A stretch of DNA of 64,000 nt from Lacrimispora sp. BS-2 (GCF_040207125.1 NZ_CP157940.1:1178001-1242000), one strand, 5' to 3'; shown: positions 7,872 through 16,058, numbered from the stretch's first letter. Made by a program: numbers and translations. Notes: generated by a model from the sequence alone, not told the origin.

Positions 7872-9392
7872 TCAGCCAGGGATAACAGGCTTGTAATTAA
7901 CGGGTTCTTCTATTACACGGTCATAGCGATAGGATGAAAAAATTAGACCAAGAAGCAACATATTACAGATGATACTTAACCGTCCCTCTGAAATCAAAGG
8001 AAGATTGGGAAAGGTTGCATATTGAAGGCCGAAATTTCCCAACAGGTAAAATACTCCCTGCCAAAGCAAGCATTGACCACAGCAAAAAGCAAGAGATGAA
8101 GCCAGTTTCCCATGGATCCGTCTAATGTATGAAAAAAGGATCCAATAAAACAGGCATATGGTTCCTATCATTGCCAGTCCCGGAAGCCATCCAAACAGGA
8201 AGATACATACGGCAATCAAGTAATTATTATGATAATGCAGAGGAAGAATATCCCAGAGAGTCACATCATCTGCCTGATAGCGGATATATCGCGGTCTGCC
8301 TCCTTGATTTCTAATTGCCTCCACTTTATCCTGAAAGTCCTGCTGTTGTTTGTCGGTATGAATACCTGTGGCGTCTATGCCAATATGCCGTGAATCGTGG
8401 GAAGCAAAATACCATGCACCGGTACCGTAATCCATCATTTCCTCCGGGGAGAGTTCAAGACCATGAGTAAGAGGAGTTCTTGAAAGCAGTTCCTGAATCA
8501 ATATTCCATTGTAAGTATCATTCCAGGTAGTGTAAACCGCGGACTGTGGAGATAGAAAAGCTTCTGTTTTTTCACGGCCGGAAGGTGTTAAAAAAAGCGG
8601 ACTTCCGAGAAGAACAAGAAATGCCAGTGTACCGGAATAAAGATATTTTTTCTTACCGGAAAGAATCCCGCGGTGAATCATAAAACACACGGTTCCAAGT
8701 GTACTCAGAAGAAAAATGGCTCCTGCAGTATCACTATACGGGCCAAATGTATACATGAGAAGCATCCATACTCCTGCACACCTAAGAGCGGCTGTCAGGA
8801 ATTTCTTTCTGTTATGGCGGGAACAATACAGCAGCACTGTGATCACTGGAACTAACAGCAATGTGGCAAAATAGGCAGTACTGGCGATACCAAACCGTCT
8901 CCCGCTAAAGTGCGTCAGGAAAAATATCACTATTTGAGTCAGATACAGCAGGCATATAAATGATGCCAGTATCTTTCTGTGCCGGATTAAGAAGGGATAC
9001 CCCTTTAATACAGTAAATACAAGCAGAATTCCTCCTGGAATGTAGTAAAGATAGCCATTTGACATCTGCTCCGGTGTCCACCGTAAAAAGCAGGAGAGAA
9101 CAAAGCCTGTCAGAAGCAGCAAAGCGGTGATGAAGGCAAGTCTGGGGGATTTTTGAATCTTGTGGACTTCATTCAGCTCAGTACCGATGACGATTGCATC
9201 TCCCATGCCGTGAAGAGCCTGACGCTCTGCATCAGCATGAGAAAGTCCTTGGGATTCATACTCCTCAATCCGGTCTTGAATATGTGATTCCAGCTCCTGA
9301 TGAATGGAGGAACGTAACGGTTTATAAGAAATCTGGTCAGTTACCTCTTCTAGAAAATGGGAGACTGCAGAATCAGAGATTTTTTTATTCAA
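7872..9392 (-). CDS. permease-prefix-domain membrane protein, SEDS (FtsW/RodA)-like C terminus
   Basis: The best start is a TTG at 9392 with GGGAGG 7 bases before it; a GTG at 9401 is too close to that site. The product is ~506 aa. Residues ~10-75 (ISYKPLRSSIHQELESHIQDR, GLSHADAERQALHGMGDA) are the permease prefix domain that often accompanies PadR regulators. Around ten hydrophobic segments follow, with a large loop at ~270-370. The last segments (LGNFGLQYATFPNLPLISEGR, ICNMLLLGLIFSS) resemble the end of FtsW/RodA proteins. The start overlaps the PadR stop codon, so the pair is translationally coupled. The role is unknown; a PadR-controlled wall- or stress-related membrane protein is a reasonable reading. 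Confidence 0.7.
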   Translation of the reverse strand: MNKKISDSAVSHFLEEVTDQISYKPLRSSIHQELESHIQDRIEEYESQGLSHADAERQALHGMGDAIVIGTELNEVHKIQKSPRLAFITALLLLTGFVLSCFLRWTPEQMSNGYLYYIPGGILLVFTVLKGYPFLIRHRKILASFICLLYLTQIVIFFLTHFSGRRFGIASTAYFATLLLVPVITVLLYCSRHNRKKFLTAALRCAGVWMLLMYTFGPYSDTAGAIFLLSTLGTVCFMIHRGILSGKKKYLYSGTLAFLVLLGSPLFLTPSGREKTEAFLSPQSAVYTTWNDTYNGILIQELLSRTPLTHGLELSPEEMMDYGTGAWYFASHDSRHIGIDATGIHTDKQQQDFQDKVEAIRNQGGRPRYIRYQADDVTLWDILPLHYHNNYLIAVCIFLFGWLPGLAMIGTICLFYWILFSYIRRIHGKLASSLAFCCGQCLLWQGVFYLLGNFGLQYATFPNLPLISEGRLSIICNMLLLGLIFSSYRYDRVIEEPVNYKPVIPG

Positions 9393-9717
9393 ATAGAACA
9401 CCTCCCATCACCTGGTTGACGGCAGTCTGGTAGACCTTCCACTCTTTTGATTTTTCTTCCAGCATCTTCTGCCCATGAGAGGTAATTGCATAATATTTGC
9501 GGCGGCGGCCGTTGTCTGCAGTCTCATGATAACTTGTGACAGCTCCCTGTTGTTCCAGGGTGTGCAAAATTGGGTACAGTGTGCCTTCCTGGAGCTGAAA
9601 TACATTCTGGCTTTGCTGTTCCAGTATACGTATTATCTGGTATCCGTACATGCTTTGCTCTTTCAGAAGCTTAAGTACCAGCATAGAAGTGCCAAGGGCC
9701 ATATAGCGTTTGTCCAT
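9385..9717 (-). CDS. PadR-family transcriptional regulator
   Basis: The 110-residue product starts at the ATG at 9717 behind a strong GGAGGCAATTAT. It shows the PadR winged-helix signature: LKLLKEQSMYGYQIIRILEQ, then LQEGTLYPILHTLEQQGAVTS and GRRRKYYAITSHGQKMLEE. Family members are dimeric repressors, often autoregulated and released by small hydrophobic ligands. It is the first gene of a two-gene operon with the membrane protein, with an 8-bp overlap. A near-consensus promoter and a palindrome lie directly upstream and probably form its own operator. Confidence 0.93.
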   Translation of the reverse strand: MDKRYMALGTSMLVLKLLKEQSMYGYQIIRILEQQSQNVFQLQEGTLYPILHTLEQQGAVTSYHETADNGRRRKYYAITSHGQKMLEEKSKEWKVYQTAVNQVMGGVLFE

Positions 9718-9754
9718 ATAATTGCCTCCTTTTTTCAGTGCCTTTTTTATCAAC

Positions 9755-9775
9755 ATACCAAGATGTTCTAGGTAT
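9755..9775. promoter_or_regulatory. candidate PadR operator (ATACC-N11-GGTAT)
   Basis: An inverted repeat with 5-bp arms, ATACC at 9755-9759 and GGTAT at 9771-9775, sits just downstream of the -10 box, over the expected transcription start. This placement fits autorepression by PadR. A further GGTAT half-site occurs at 9801-9805 inside the promoter. Confidence 0.5.
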
Positions 9776-9781
9776 ATTGAT

Positions 9782-9810
9782 ATTATACATAGACAATCCA
9801 GGTATGTCAA
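9782..9810 (-). promoter_or_regulatory. sigma-A promoter of padR operon
   Basis: On the minus strand TTGACA (9810-9805), a 17-bp spacer and TATAAT (9787-9782) give a perfect consensus promoter about 65 bp before the padR start codon. Confidence 0.85.
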
Positions 9811-9983
9811 GCCAATAAAACCGCATTAAAATTTTGCTATTTTCTAATAGGTCCACCGATACACGAAGGGGATCCACCTGTCAGTTACAGTCCATGTTTT
9901 AGCAGTACTCTACTCTTTTGGCATCAAGTTTTTTCATGTTCTATCTTCCACATAATCAATTTGTTTTCAAATTACAGTTTTTA

Positions 9984-12125
9984 TTACGGCTCATAAATCT
10001 CTGTCAGTTCTGTAATGTTATTGCCGCTTTCGTCAGTATGGACAATTAATTTTGAAATTGTCGGTTCTGGGAAGTAACTGCCACCTTGATTCAAGTAGTT
10101 GATAAGCTTTTTGCCGTTTGTGCCATTGCTGCTATCATAATCAATGTAACTCACCAAAACGTCAGCAGGGAGCAGCAATTTCGTGTTTCTGACCACTTCA
10201 TATTTTGTCACGTCGCTATTTTCAGCCATTTTACCTGTAGGAGCAAGAACTTCGATATACAAAGAGCAACTATCCCCCATTTCAAAATCCACAATTCTGA
10301 TAACGCTCCCGTCCACAATATTCGGTTCTGTTACCATGCCCGGTTTATTACCTAAGTCTGTAAAATTTGAGGCGCTTCCAGAAGCAGACTCAGTATTGAC
10401 AGCAGAAGCAGGAGGTGTTTGTGTGATTTCATTAACCGATGCGAACATCGTTTCAACTGAACGGTTCCAGTTGTTCTGAAAATCCGCCCAACCAAGCCCG
10501 ATGTTTTTCAGATATTCGGTAATATCTTCCCGACTGTGCGTTACCCGGGAAATGTATTTCTCCTTGTCGAGTTCCCCGAAACTCGGTGTTTCACGAAAAG
10601 CAATATTCACTTCCTCAAGGTTATCAATTAGCACGAATAATAGTGCAGAGTTCTTGGGCGTAACCGTTATATTCCTCATATCGGTCGTTTCACCATTGCT
10701 AGGTTCATAGTAAATGGTGAGTGTATACGGCGCTCGGCCAGTTCCGTAATCGTCACCGATTGAAAAAAACTGTTGTGTATACCCTCTGTCAAGCCTTGGC
10801 AGGGCATATACAATTTTTCCAACCGCGCTGTTATTGCCAACATAAGGCGTCCGCATTGCGAAAAGCGCGTTTAAGTCATCCATGTTTGCATTCATATCAG
10901 GGCTTGTCAAAACAATCGCGTAAACGGTATTTACCTGCGCCGGATAGGACTCCGCGATTACACCGTTATAATAGACAATGACTTTATCACCTACATTAAA
11001 ATGGGTCATGCTATCTTTTAATTTCACATCGAGAGAAACACTCATCAAGTCGCTGCTCCTGCGCACCTCCTCGCCCTCATCGACGATTACAAGGATTGTA
11101 TTATCGTACACTTCGGTTACCGTTCCGGCGAAGTGGGGCTCTTTAGCGATATTGTTCATAGACATTGGCAGGATCGGATCTAAAATGCTTTCCTCCGCAG
11201 TGCGATTCACCGCGAACCCAAGGCTCAACACCGTCACAAGCATAATGGCAAGCGTAATAATTATCTTCGACGGCTTTTTGAAATTCAGCACGTTCTTTAT
11301 CCTTTCTTTCATACCGCCCTCCCCGAACGCAAGAGGACCTCCGTTCAATATTTTACGCTCCGCCGCCACACGGACGAGTGACAGCGAATAAGCGCTTTTA
11401 ATCTCTCCGCCAAGTTTGCGTATCACGGATTCATCGCAGGACATTTCCATGTCTGCGCTCATCAGAACAAACGCCGCCCATACCAACGGATTGAACCAAT
11501 GCAGGCAGAGCACAAGGTACGCGAACATTTTAACAGCATGATCGTGACGTCTGATGTGCGTCTGCTCATGCAGGACGATATAGCGCTGTTCCTCGTTGGT
11601 CAGTCCTGCAGGAATGTAAATCTTCGGTTTGAAAAGCCCGATCACAAGCGGTGTTTTGAGGTTGTCGGCTTCATAAAGATTGCCTTCGATAAGCGTCGCG
11701 CCGCAAAGACTGCGTTTTATTACAACGATTGATACAAAACTGTAAATAAGCATAACTGCAATGCCGAAAAGCCAAATGCAGGTACCGATAAAAATCCATA
11801 TCTGCAATGGGTTTATGCTTGTGACGGGAGTGGCGGCAGGCAATGCGGCGCTTATGGCATTGTCGATAACTGTTATCCCGCTGTCAATGCGCGGAACGGC
11901 TTGCGTTGCGATGTCCTGCGGGATAGGTTTGGAGTTGAATGGGAGCAAACTGAACACTCCCTCCAAAGTAAACGGGAACACCAGCCGAAATCCCGCAACC
12001 GCCCACAGCGCATAGGAGATAATCTTCGGTGCTTTTTTGAGCAGTAACCGCGCTAAGATAATTGCGGCGATAACAAAACTTGCTGTCAGGCTCATATTGA
12101 GGACTGACAGAAAAATCCTTTCCAT
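9984..12125 (-). CDS. M56-family (BlaR1-like) membrane metalloprotease with DUF3221-like and DUF4825-like sensor part
   Basis: The N-terminal ~300 residues have four membrane segments and the M56 zinc protease motif LHEQTHIRRHDH (HExxH), followed by ADMEMSCDESVIRKLG, as in BlaR1/MecR1. After the last membrane segment (~290-310) the extracytoplasmic part has no penicillin-binding SxxK domain. It contains an OB-like stretch ending GDKVIVYYNGVIAESYPAQV (DUF3221-like) and a stretch FAMRTPYVGNNSAVGKIV (DUF4825-like). It pairs with the BlaI gene 3 bp upstream. I infer a signal-sensing protease that cleaves the BlaI repressor; the stimulus need not be a beta-lactam. The GC content is higher than that of the island genes to its left. 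Confidence 0.85.
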   Translation of the reverse strand: MERIFLSVLNMSLTASFVIAAIILARLLLKKAPKIISYALWAVAGFRLVFPFTLEGVFSLLPFNSKPIPQDIATQAVPRIDSGITVIDNAISAALPAATPVTSINPLQIWIFIGTCIWLFGIAVMLIYSFVSIVVIKRSLCGATLIEGNLYEADNLKTPLVIGLFKPKIYIPAGLTNEEQRYIVLHEQTHIRRHDHAVKMFAYLVLCLHWFNPLVWAAFVLMSADMEMSCDESVIRKLGGEIKSAYSLSLVRVAAERKILNGGPLAFGEGGMKERIKNVLNFKKPSKIIITLAIMLVTVLSLGFAVNRTAEESILDPILPMSMNNIAKEPHFAGTVTEVYDNTILVIVDEGEEVRRSSDLMSVSLDVKLKDSMTHFNVGDKVIVYYNGVIAESYPAQVNTVYAIVLTSPDMNANMDDLNALFAMRTPYVGNNSAVGKIVYALPRLDRGYTQQFFSIGDDYGTGRAPYTLTIYYEPSNGETTDMRNITVTPKNSALLFVLIDNLEEVNIAFRETPSFGELDKEKYISRVTHSREDITEYLKNIGLGWADFQNNWNRSVETMFASVNEITQTPPASAVNTESASGSASNFTDLGNKPGMVTEPNIVDGSVIRIVDFEMGDSCSLYIEVLAPTGKMAENSDVTKYEVVRNTKLLLPADVLVSYIDYDSSNGTNGKKLINYLNQGGSYFPEPTISKLIVHTDESGNNITELTEIYEP

Positions 12126-12128
12126 ATC

Positions 12129-12491
12129 TCAGTCCTCCTTGTGTTCGTTAATCAGGCGAACAAGTTCCTCTGCCTGTTTGTCGGATAACTTTTTTCCGCC
12201 AATGAATGACGCGAGAAAACGTGGCAGACTACCGCCGAACGTATCCTCGATATAGCGGCGGCTCTGACCCGCGAAAAACTCTTCACGGCTTATAGCCGAC
12301 GTAACGACTGCACCCTCGTTTTTGAAAATTCCCCTGTCGCACAAACGCTTCAGGATGGTGTATGTGGTAGATTTTTTCCACTGCATAACTTCCTTTGACA
12401 GCCGGACAAGCTCTGTTGAGTTAATCGGCTCATTTTCCCAAATCAAGTCGGCGAATCTCAATTCCGTTTCCGCCAATCTATAGTCAATCAT
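12129..12491 (-). CDS. BlaI/MecI/CopY-family repressor
   Basis: This 120-residue winged-helix protein has the family pattern: LAETELRFADLIWENEPINS, WKKSTTYTILKRLCDRGIFKNEG (recognition helix and wing) and the C-terminal dimerisation helices with FIGGKKLSDKQAEELVRLI. It should repress its own operon and be inactivated by proteolysis through the adjacent M56 protease. An AGGAGG site precedes the ATG. The stop codon is 3 bases before the M56 start. Two matching palindromes sit in the promoter directly upstream. Confidence 0.93.
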   Translation of the reverse strand: MIDYRLAETELRFADLIWENEPINSTELVRLSKEVMQWKKSTTYTILKRLCDRGIFKNEGAVVTSAISREEFFAGQSRRYIEDTFGGSLPRFLASFIGGKKLSDKQAEELVRLINEHKED

Positions 12492-12512
12492 ATGACAATC
12501 CTCCTATTGCTC

Positions 12513-12564
12513 TACTATTAGTAAACCTTAGATAAAGTTTACTTCGAGTAGACCTGATTGTCAA
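12513..12564 (-). promoter_or_regulatory. blaI-M56 promoter with two BlaI-type operators
   Basis: On the minus strand TTGACA (12564-12559), 17 bp, then TAAACT (12541-12536). Two 11-bp palindromes of the form TACT-N3-AGTA occur at 12540-12550 (between the -35 and -10 boxes, touching the -10) and 12513-12523 (around +15). The spacing of 27 bp centre to centre puts them on nearly the same DNA face. This is what a BlaI/MecI dimer pair would use. Confidence 0.75.
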
Positions 12565-12578
12565 GAGGAATGTATTTG

Positions 12579-12611
12579 TCCTCCCCTTTTTAGTGAGAGA
12601 AATCCTGGAAA
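12579..12611. repeat. right copy of 33-bp direct repeat (candidate att site)
   Basis: Matches 1877-1909 with 31 of 33 bases, the first 23 identical. Unlike the left copy it lacks the complementary CTTCTCTCA arm, as if a terminator-like hairpin had been copied in part or split by integration. It lies directly upstream of the BlaI promoter and so marks the right end of the accessory block. Confidence 0.6.
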
Positions 12612-12634
12612 ATTCTATAAAAAAGAACATATGT

Positions 12635-12663
12635 TTGCATTTTTACCCTGCCTATGTTATAAT
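12635..12663 (+). promoter_or_regulatory. promoter of the putative leader RNA / 84-aa gene
   Basis: TTGCAT (12635-12640), a 17-bp spacer and TATAAT (12658-12663). Transcription would begin near 12670. Confidence 0.75.
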
Positions 12664-12668
12664 ATGAA

Positions 12669-12826
12669 TAGGATGACGGACGGAAGCCACACCTTCCTGA
12701 CCTTTAAGATATTAATGCAGTATTAACCAGGCAGCCGGAATACAGTGTTTCATAAACCGGCATGAATGTCCGGAATCGGAGATATGTGATTTTATTTGGA
12801 ACCACTATCATGTGGTTTTAATTTTT
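12669..12826 (+). ncRNA. putative structured leader or small RNA ending in a terminator
   Basis: About 155 nt lie between a good promoter and a hairpin followed by T residues (AACCAC 12800-12805 with GTGGTT 12812-12817). Inside, CGGAC (12677-12681) can pair with GTCCG (12768-12772), enclosing hairpins GGAAG/CTTCC (12682-12697) and GCCGG/CCGGC (12733-12761), the layout of a multibranch aptamer. I cannot match it to a known riboswitch class by eye, and a free-standing small RNA is equally possible. The downstream gene begins 46 nt after the terminator. Confidence 0.4.
12800..12826 (+). terminator. hairpin with T run at end of the leader
   Basis: A six-pair stem with a six-base loop is followed by TTTAATTTTT, located before the ribosome binding site of the 84-aa gene. 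It could act as an attenuator. Confidence 0.5.
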
Positions 12827-12871
12827 AACCATCAAACGAACATTTGTTCTATCATGAAAGGAGACTGGCGT

Positions 12872-13126
12872 ATGATGATCACAAGAAACAACTTAAATGA
12901 AATATTGTTTGAAAACCAGGATGCAAGGCTGTTAATAGAGCGGGTAGTTTCACGTACGCAAGCTACCTTATATTATTATCATGACGTTGAGATCACAGTA
13001 GAGAAGGCATTGGAGATATACAACCGTGCGGTAAGGGCGGAAGAGGAAGATGGGGCCTGCTGTGTATCATTCCTGGATTTTTCCAGAGAAAAAAACAAAT
13101 TTCTGTATTCAGGAAGTTCTTGCTGA
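12872..13126 (+). CDS. hypothetical protein, 84 aa
   Basis: The ATG at 12872 follows AAAGGAG with 8 bases between; an in-frame ATG at 12854 overlaps the ribosome site and was rejected. The sequence is soluble, with a helical N-terminal half (NNLNEILFENQDARLLIERV), a Tyr-rich patch TLYYYHDVEIT, an acidic stretch and a Cys pair (GACCVSFLDF) with a final Cys. I do not recognise a family. It stands between a structured leader and the oppA promoter. Confidence 0.6.
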   Translation: MMITRNNLNEILFENQDARLLIERVVSRTQATLYYYHDVEITVEKALEIYNRAVRAEEEDGACCVSFLDFSREKNKFLYSGSSC

Positions 13127-13201
13127 AACGGCTTTTGGACATGGACTAATTTCAATAAAGAAATCAAAACAATTCAAAACGGGATAAAATAATAAAAAAT
13201 A

Positions 13202-13230
13202 TTGACATAAATAATAAAATTATGTATAAT
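13202..13230 (+). promoter_or_regulatory. sigma-A promoter of the oligopeptide transporter operon
   Basis: TTGACA (13202-13207), 17-bp spacer and TATAAT (13225-13230), a perfect consensus in an AT-rich stretch 75 bp before the binding-protein gene. Confidence 0.85.
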
Positions 13231-13305
13231 TCATATAATTTCATGGGCAAAATGCCAATGAATTAAGACGAAACAAGAAAAACAATATTAAAAGGAGAGG
13301 GAAAA

Positions 13306-14982
13306 ATGAAAAAAAGAGTATTAACTTTAGGCACTGTAGCCTGTCTTGTTATTGGAACCCTGGCAGGTTGTGGTTTTACCGGATCCACCGACAGCTCCAC
13401 TACCGGAGGATCTTCCCAAAGTGCGGCATCAAGTGAAGCCACTTTTGACAAAACGGCGGATTCGTCAGCCGGCGATCAGGTGCTTAGCGTATATGCAAAT
13501 GCCGAGATCAAAACCCTGGTACAGTGGGCGGCCTCCGACAACCAGTCATCAAAGGTAAACAATAACGCATTTGAAGGTCTGCTTCGTCTGGATGAGAATC
13601 ATGAGGCGCAGCCTGCACTGGCGGAAAGCTATGATGTTTCCGATGATAAACTTACATATACCTTTCATTTGAGAGACGGCCTGCAATGGAGTGACGGAAC
13701 TCCTTTGACAGCAAAGGATTTTGTATTTGCCTGGTTAAAGCAGATGAGTGCGGAAGCCACCAATGGCTACAGCTTCATCATGACAGACTATATTGTAAAC
13801 GGGGCCGAGTATAACGAAGGCAAGGCCAGTGCGGAAGAAGTGGGAGTAAAGGCCCTTGATGACAAGACCTTTCAGGTGACTTTAAAAGCGCCTACCCCTT
13901 ATTTTGCCCGCTTGACTGTCCTTTGCCAGTTCTTCCCATTAAACGAGGAATATGTTACCTCAAAAGGCGACCAGTATGGTTTAAGTGCGGAGAATATGAT
14001 TTACTGCGGCCCATACGTTATCACCAGCTATGATCCGGCAGTAGGGGCTGCCTTGAAAAAGAATGATAAATACTGGGATGCTGCAAATGTAAAGGTTGGA
14101 AATGCTCAGGTAAGGGTAATGAAGGATGCATCCGCAGCCCTTAACGCTTATCTGGCCAATGAACTGAGCCAGGTGGCTCTTGATTCTTCCAACGTAGCCG
14201 CTTACCAGAATGATCCGGAATTCAGTTCTAAGAGCGAGTTCAGAACTGAATATCTGCAGTTCTCCTTAAGCAATCCGGTTATGGCAAACAAAAATATCCG
14301 CAGGGCTGTTTCCATGGCAATTGACCGTGAGACCCTGGTTAAGGCAATTCTTGCAGATGGCTCTGCTCCCAGTGAGGGTCTGGTTGCGGAAGGCATGTAT
14401 GGAGACGAAAGTAAAAGCTTCCGCGATTTAAACGGAAATATTTGTCAATTCGACCCGGAACAGGCTAAGAAATACTGGGAAGAGGGATGTAAGGAATTGG
14501 GACAGACACCGGCCCTGACCTTGCTGGTAAGAGATGATTCTGTGACAAAAGCAGTTGCAACCTATATACAGAGTGAATTAAATAAGAATTTAGGCATTGA
14601 TATTGTGATCGATACCAAGACGGTTCAGGCAAGAAATGAATTAATGGATAACGATAATTACATGTTTGCATCTACCGCATGGGGCGCTGATTATGACGAT
14701 GCCATGACATACCTTGATTTATGGACCAACGGTACTCCATACCGCGGCTCCTATCAAAATGAACAATATAATAAGCTGATTAACGGTGCAAGAGTTGAAA
14801 CCGATGACGCCAAGCGTCTGGATATGCTGCTGCAGGCGGAGAATCTTCTGGTTGACGAGGATGTGATTGTCGCACCTTTGTACCATAGAGGTTCTGCAAC
14901 CCTTACAAAATCCAATGTGAAAGGATTGATCAATCATCCTTTCGGGCCGGATGTGGAATTTAAATACGCTTATTTTAAGTAA
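13306..14982 (+). CDS. oppA: oligopeptide ABC transporter substrate-binding lipoprotein (SBP family 5)
   Basis: A signal peptide with lipobox LAGC (Cys at residue 22) is followed by a Ser/Thr-rich linker and then the family 5 binding fold: AEIKTLVQWAASDNQ, NAFEGLLRLDENHEAQPALAESYDV, YTFHLRDGLQWSDGTPLTAKDFVFAW and, late, NIRRAVSMAIDR. The protein captures peptides outside the membrane and delivers them to OppBC. The length of 558 aa is typical. The ribosome site AAAGGAGAGG is strong. It is the first gene of the operon and is separated from oppB by a strong terminator, which should give it more transcript than the downstream genes. The exact peptide specificity is unknown. Confidence 0.93.
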   Translation: MKKRVLTLGTVACLVIGTLAGCGFTGSTDSSTTGGSSQSAASSEATFDKTADSSAGDQVLSVYANAEIKTLVQWAASDNQSSKVNNNAFEGLLRLDENHEAQPALAESYDVSDDKLTYTFHLRDGLQWSDGTPLTAKDFVFAWLKQMSAEATNGYSFIMTDYIVNGAEYNEGKASAEEVGVKALDDKTFQVTLKAPTPYFARLTVLCQFFPLNEEYVTSKGDQYGLSAENMIYCGPYVITSYDPAVGAALKKNDKYWDAANVKVGNAQVRVMKDASAALNAYLANELSQVALDSSNVAAYQNDPEFSSKSEFRTEYLQFSLSNPVMANKNIRRAVSMAIDRETLVKAILADGSAPSEGLVAEGMYGDESKSFRDLNGNICQFDPEQAKKYWEEGCKELGQTPALTLLVRDDSVTKAVATYIQSELNKNLGIDIVIDTKTVQARNELMDNDNYMFASTAWGADYDDAMTYLDLWTNGTPYRGSYQNEQYNKLINGARVETDDAKRLDMLLQAENLLVDEDVIVAPLYHRGSATLTKSNVKGLINHPFGPDVEFKYAYFK

Positions 14983-15033
14983 GCCGCAGCGTATAGGGGA
15001 GTTGCCCTGACCAACGGAATGCGGAAAATGAGA

Positions 15034-15078
15034 AGAGCCGTCCTTCCTTTTTAAAATTGGAAAAGGGCGGCTCTTTTT
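15034..15078 (+). terminator. internal intrinsic terminator between oppA and oppB
   Basis: AGAGCCGTCC (15034-15043) pairs with GGGCGGCTCT (15065-15074) with one G-U, plus an inner TTCC/GGAA, followed by TTTTT. It lies in the 135-bp gap inside the operon; no second promoter is evident, so partial read-through probably sets the binding-protein to permease ratio. Confidence 0.8.
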
Positions 15079-15117
15079 AAAATCTCAGGAGAATATGAAT
15101 GCAAAGGAGGACACAGC

Positions 15118-16056
15118 ATGATAAAATATATCTGCAAGCGACTGATATATCTGGCGCTGACATTATGGGTCATTGTTACAGCTACTTTTTTTCTGATGAA
15201 GAAGCTGCCAGGCTCTCCTTTTGACGCGGAACGCTTTAATATGATGTCTGTTCAGCAGCAGCAGGCCATTTTAGAGCAGTATGGGCTGAATCAGTCCGTA
15301 CCCCGGCAATACATAAAGTATATGGGAAATATCCTGCATGGAGATTTCGGAACATCCTTTACCTACACCGGACAGAAGGTATCTGCCGTAATTGGAGGCA
15401 GGATCGGTCCCTCCGCTTTAATCGGCCTCCAGGCGGTGTTGATCGGGCTGGCAGTTGGACTGACATTGGGAATTATTGCGGCATGGAGGCATAACAGCGG
15501 GATCGACTATTTCACCATGATCGTGGCTGTCCTTGGAGTCTCTGTACCTAATTTTGTGGCTGCGGCACTTTTGCAGTATTATGTGGCCTTAAAATGGGGA
15601 ATCCTGCCAGTTGGTTTCTGGACCGAATGGAAATGCTCCGTTCTTCCGTCCATTGCTCTGTCCTTTTCTGCCACGGCCATGATCGCCCGGTTTATCAGGA
15701 CAGAGATGCTGGAAGTGCTGGAGCAGGATTACATCGTCACAGCCAAAGCCAAGGGACTTAGTCCGATGAAGGTGCTCATGCGCCATGCCGTAAGGAATTC
15801 GATCATCCCTGTGGTGACGATTCTGGGACCCATTGTTGTAAATTTGCTGACAGGCTCTCTGGCAGTAGAGAATATTTACACCATCCCGGGAATCGGCAGC
15901 TTATTTGTAGACAGTATAAAGGCCAATGACTATTCCACGATCATGGGAATCACGATTTTTTACAGCGCGTTCTATATTTTTGTGGTGCTGATCGTTGATA
16001 TCGCTTATTCTCTGATTGATCCCAGGATTCGTCTGGCAGCCGGCAGGGAGGGTTAA
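15118..16056 (+). CDS. oppB: oligopeptide ABC transporter permease
   Basis: The 312-residue inner-membrane subunit has the OppB layout: an N-terminal membrane segment (LIYLALTLWVIVTATFFLMK), a short extracytoplasmic part (LPGSPFDAERF, ILEQYGLNQSVPRQYIKYMGN) and five further membrane segments. The EAA-type coupling loop reads EQDYIVTAKAKGLSPMKVLM with the following HAVRNSIIP. AAAGGAGG precedes the ATG. The stop codon is 2 bases before oppC, so they are co-translated. It forms the channel together with OppC. Confidence 0.93.
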   Translation: MIKYICKRLIYLALTLWVIVTATFFLMKKLPGSPFDAERFNMMSVQQQQAILEQYGLNQSVPRQYIKYMGNILHGDFGTSFTYTGQKVSAVIGGRIGPSALIGLQAVLIGLAVGLTLGIIAAWRHNSGIDYFTMIVAVLGVSVPNFVAAALLQYYVALKWGILPVGFWTEWKCSVLPSIALSFSATAMIARFIRTEMLEVLEQDYIVTAKAKGLSPMKVLMRHAVRNSIIPVVTILGPIVVNLLTGSLAVENIYTIPGIGSLFVDSIKANDYSTIMGITIFYSAFYIFVVLIVDIAYSLIDPRIRLAAGREG

Positions 16057-16058
16057 GA

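Noticed and set aside
8129..8314. Plus-strand frame inside the SEDS-like gene
   Set aside because: It is a shadow of the minus-strand gene, without a ribosome site or recognisable protein.
10978..11391. Plus-strand frame of 137 codons inside the M56 gene
   Set aside because: It lies opposite a well-conserved gene, and its product has low-complexity Ser/Ile-rich character with no domain.
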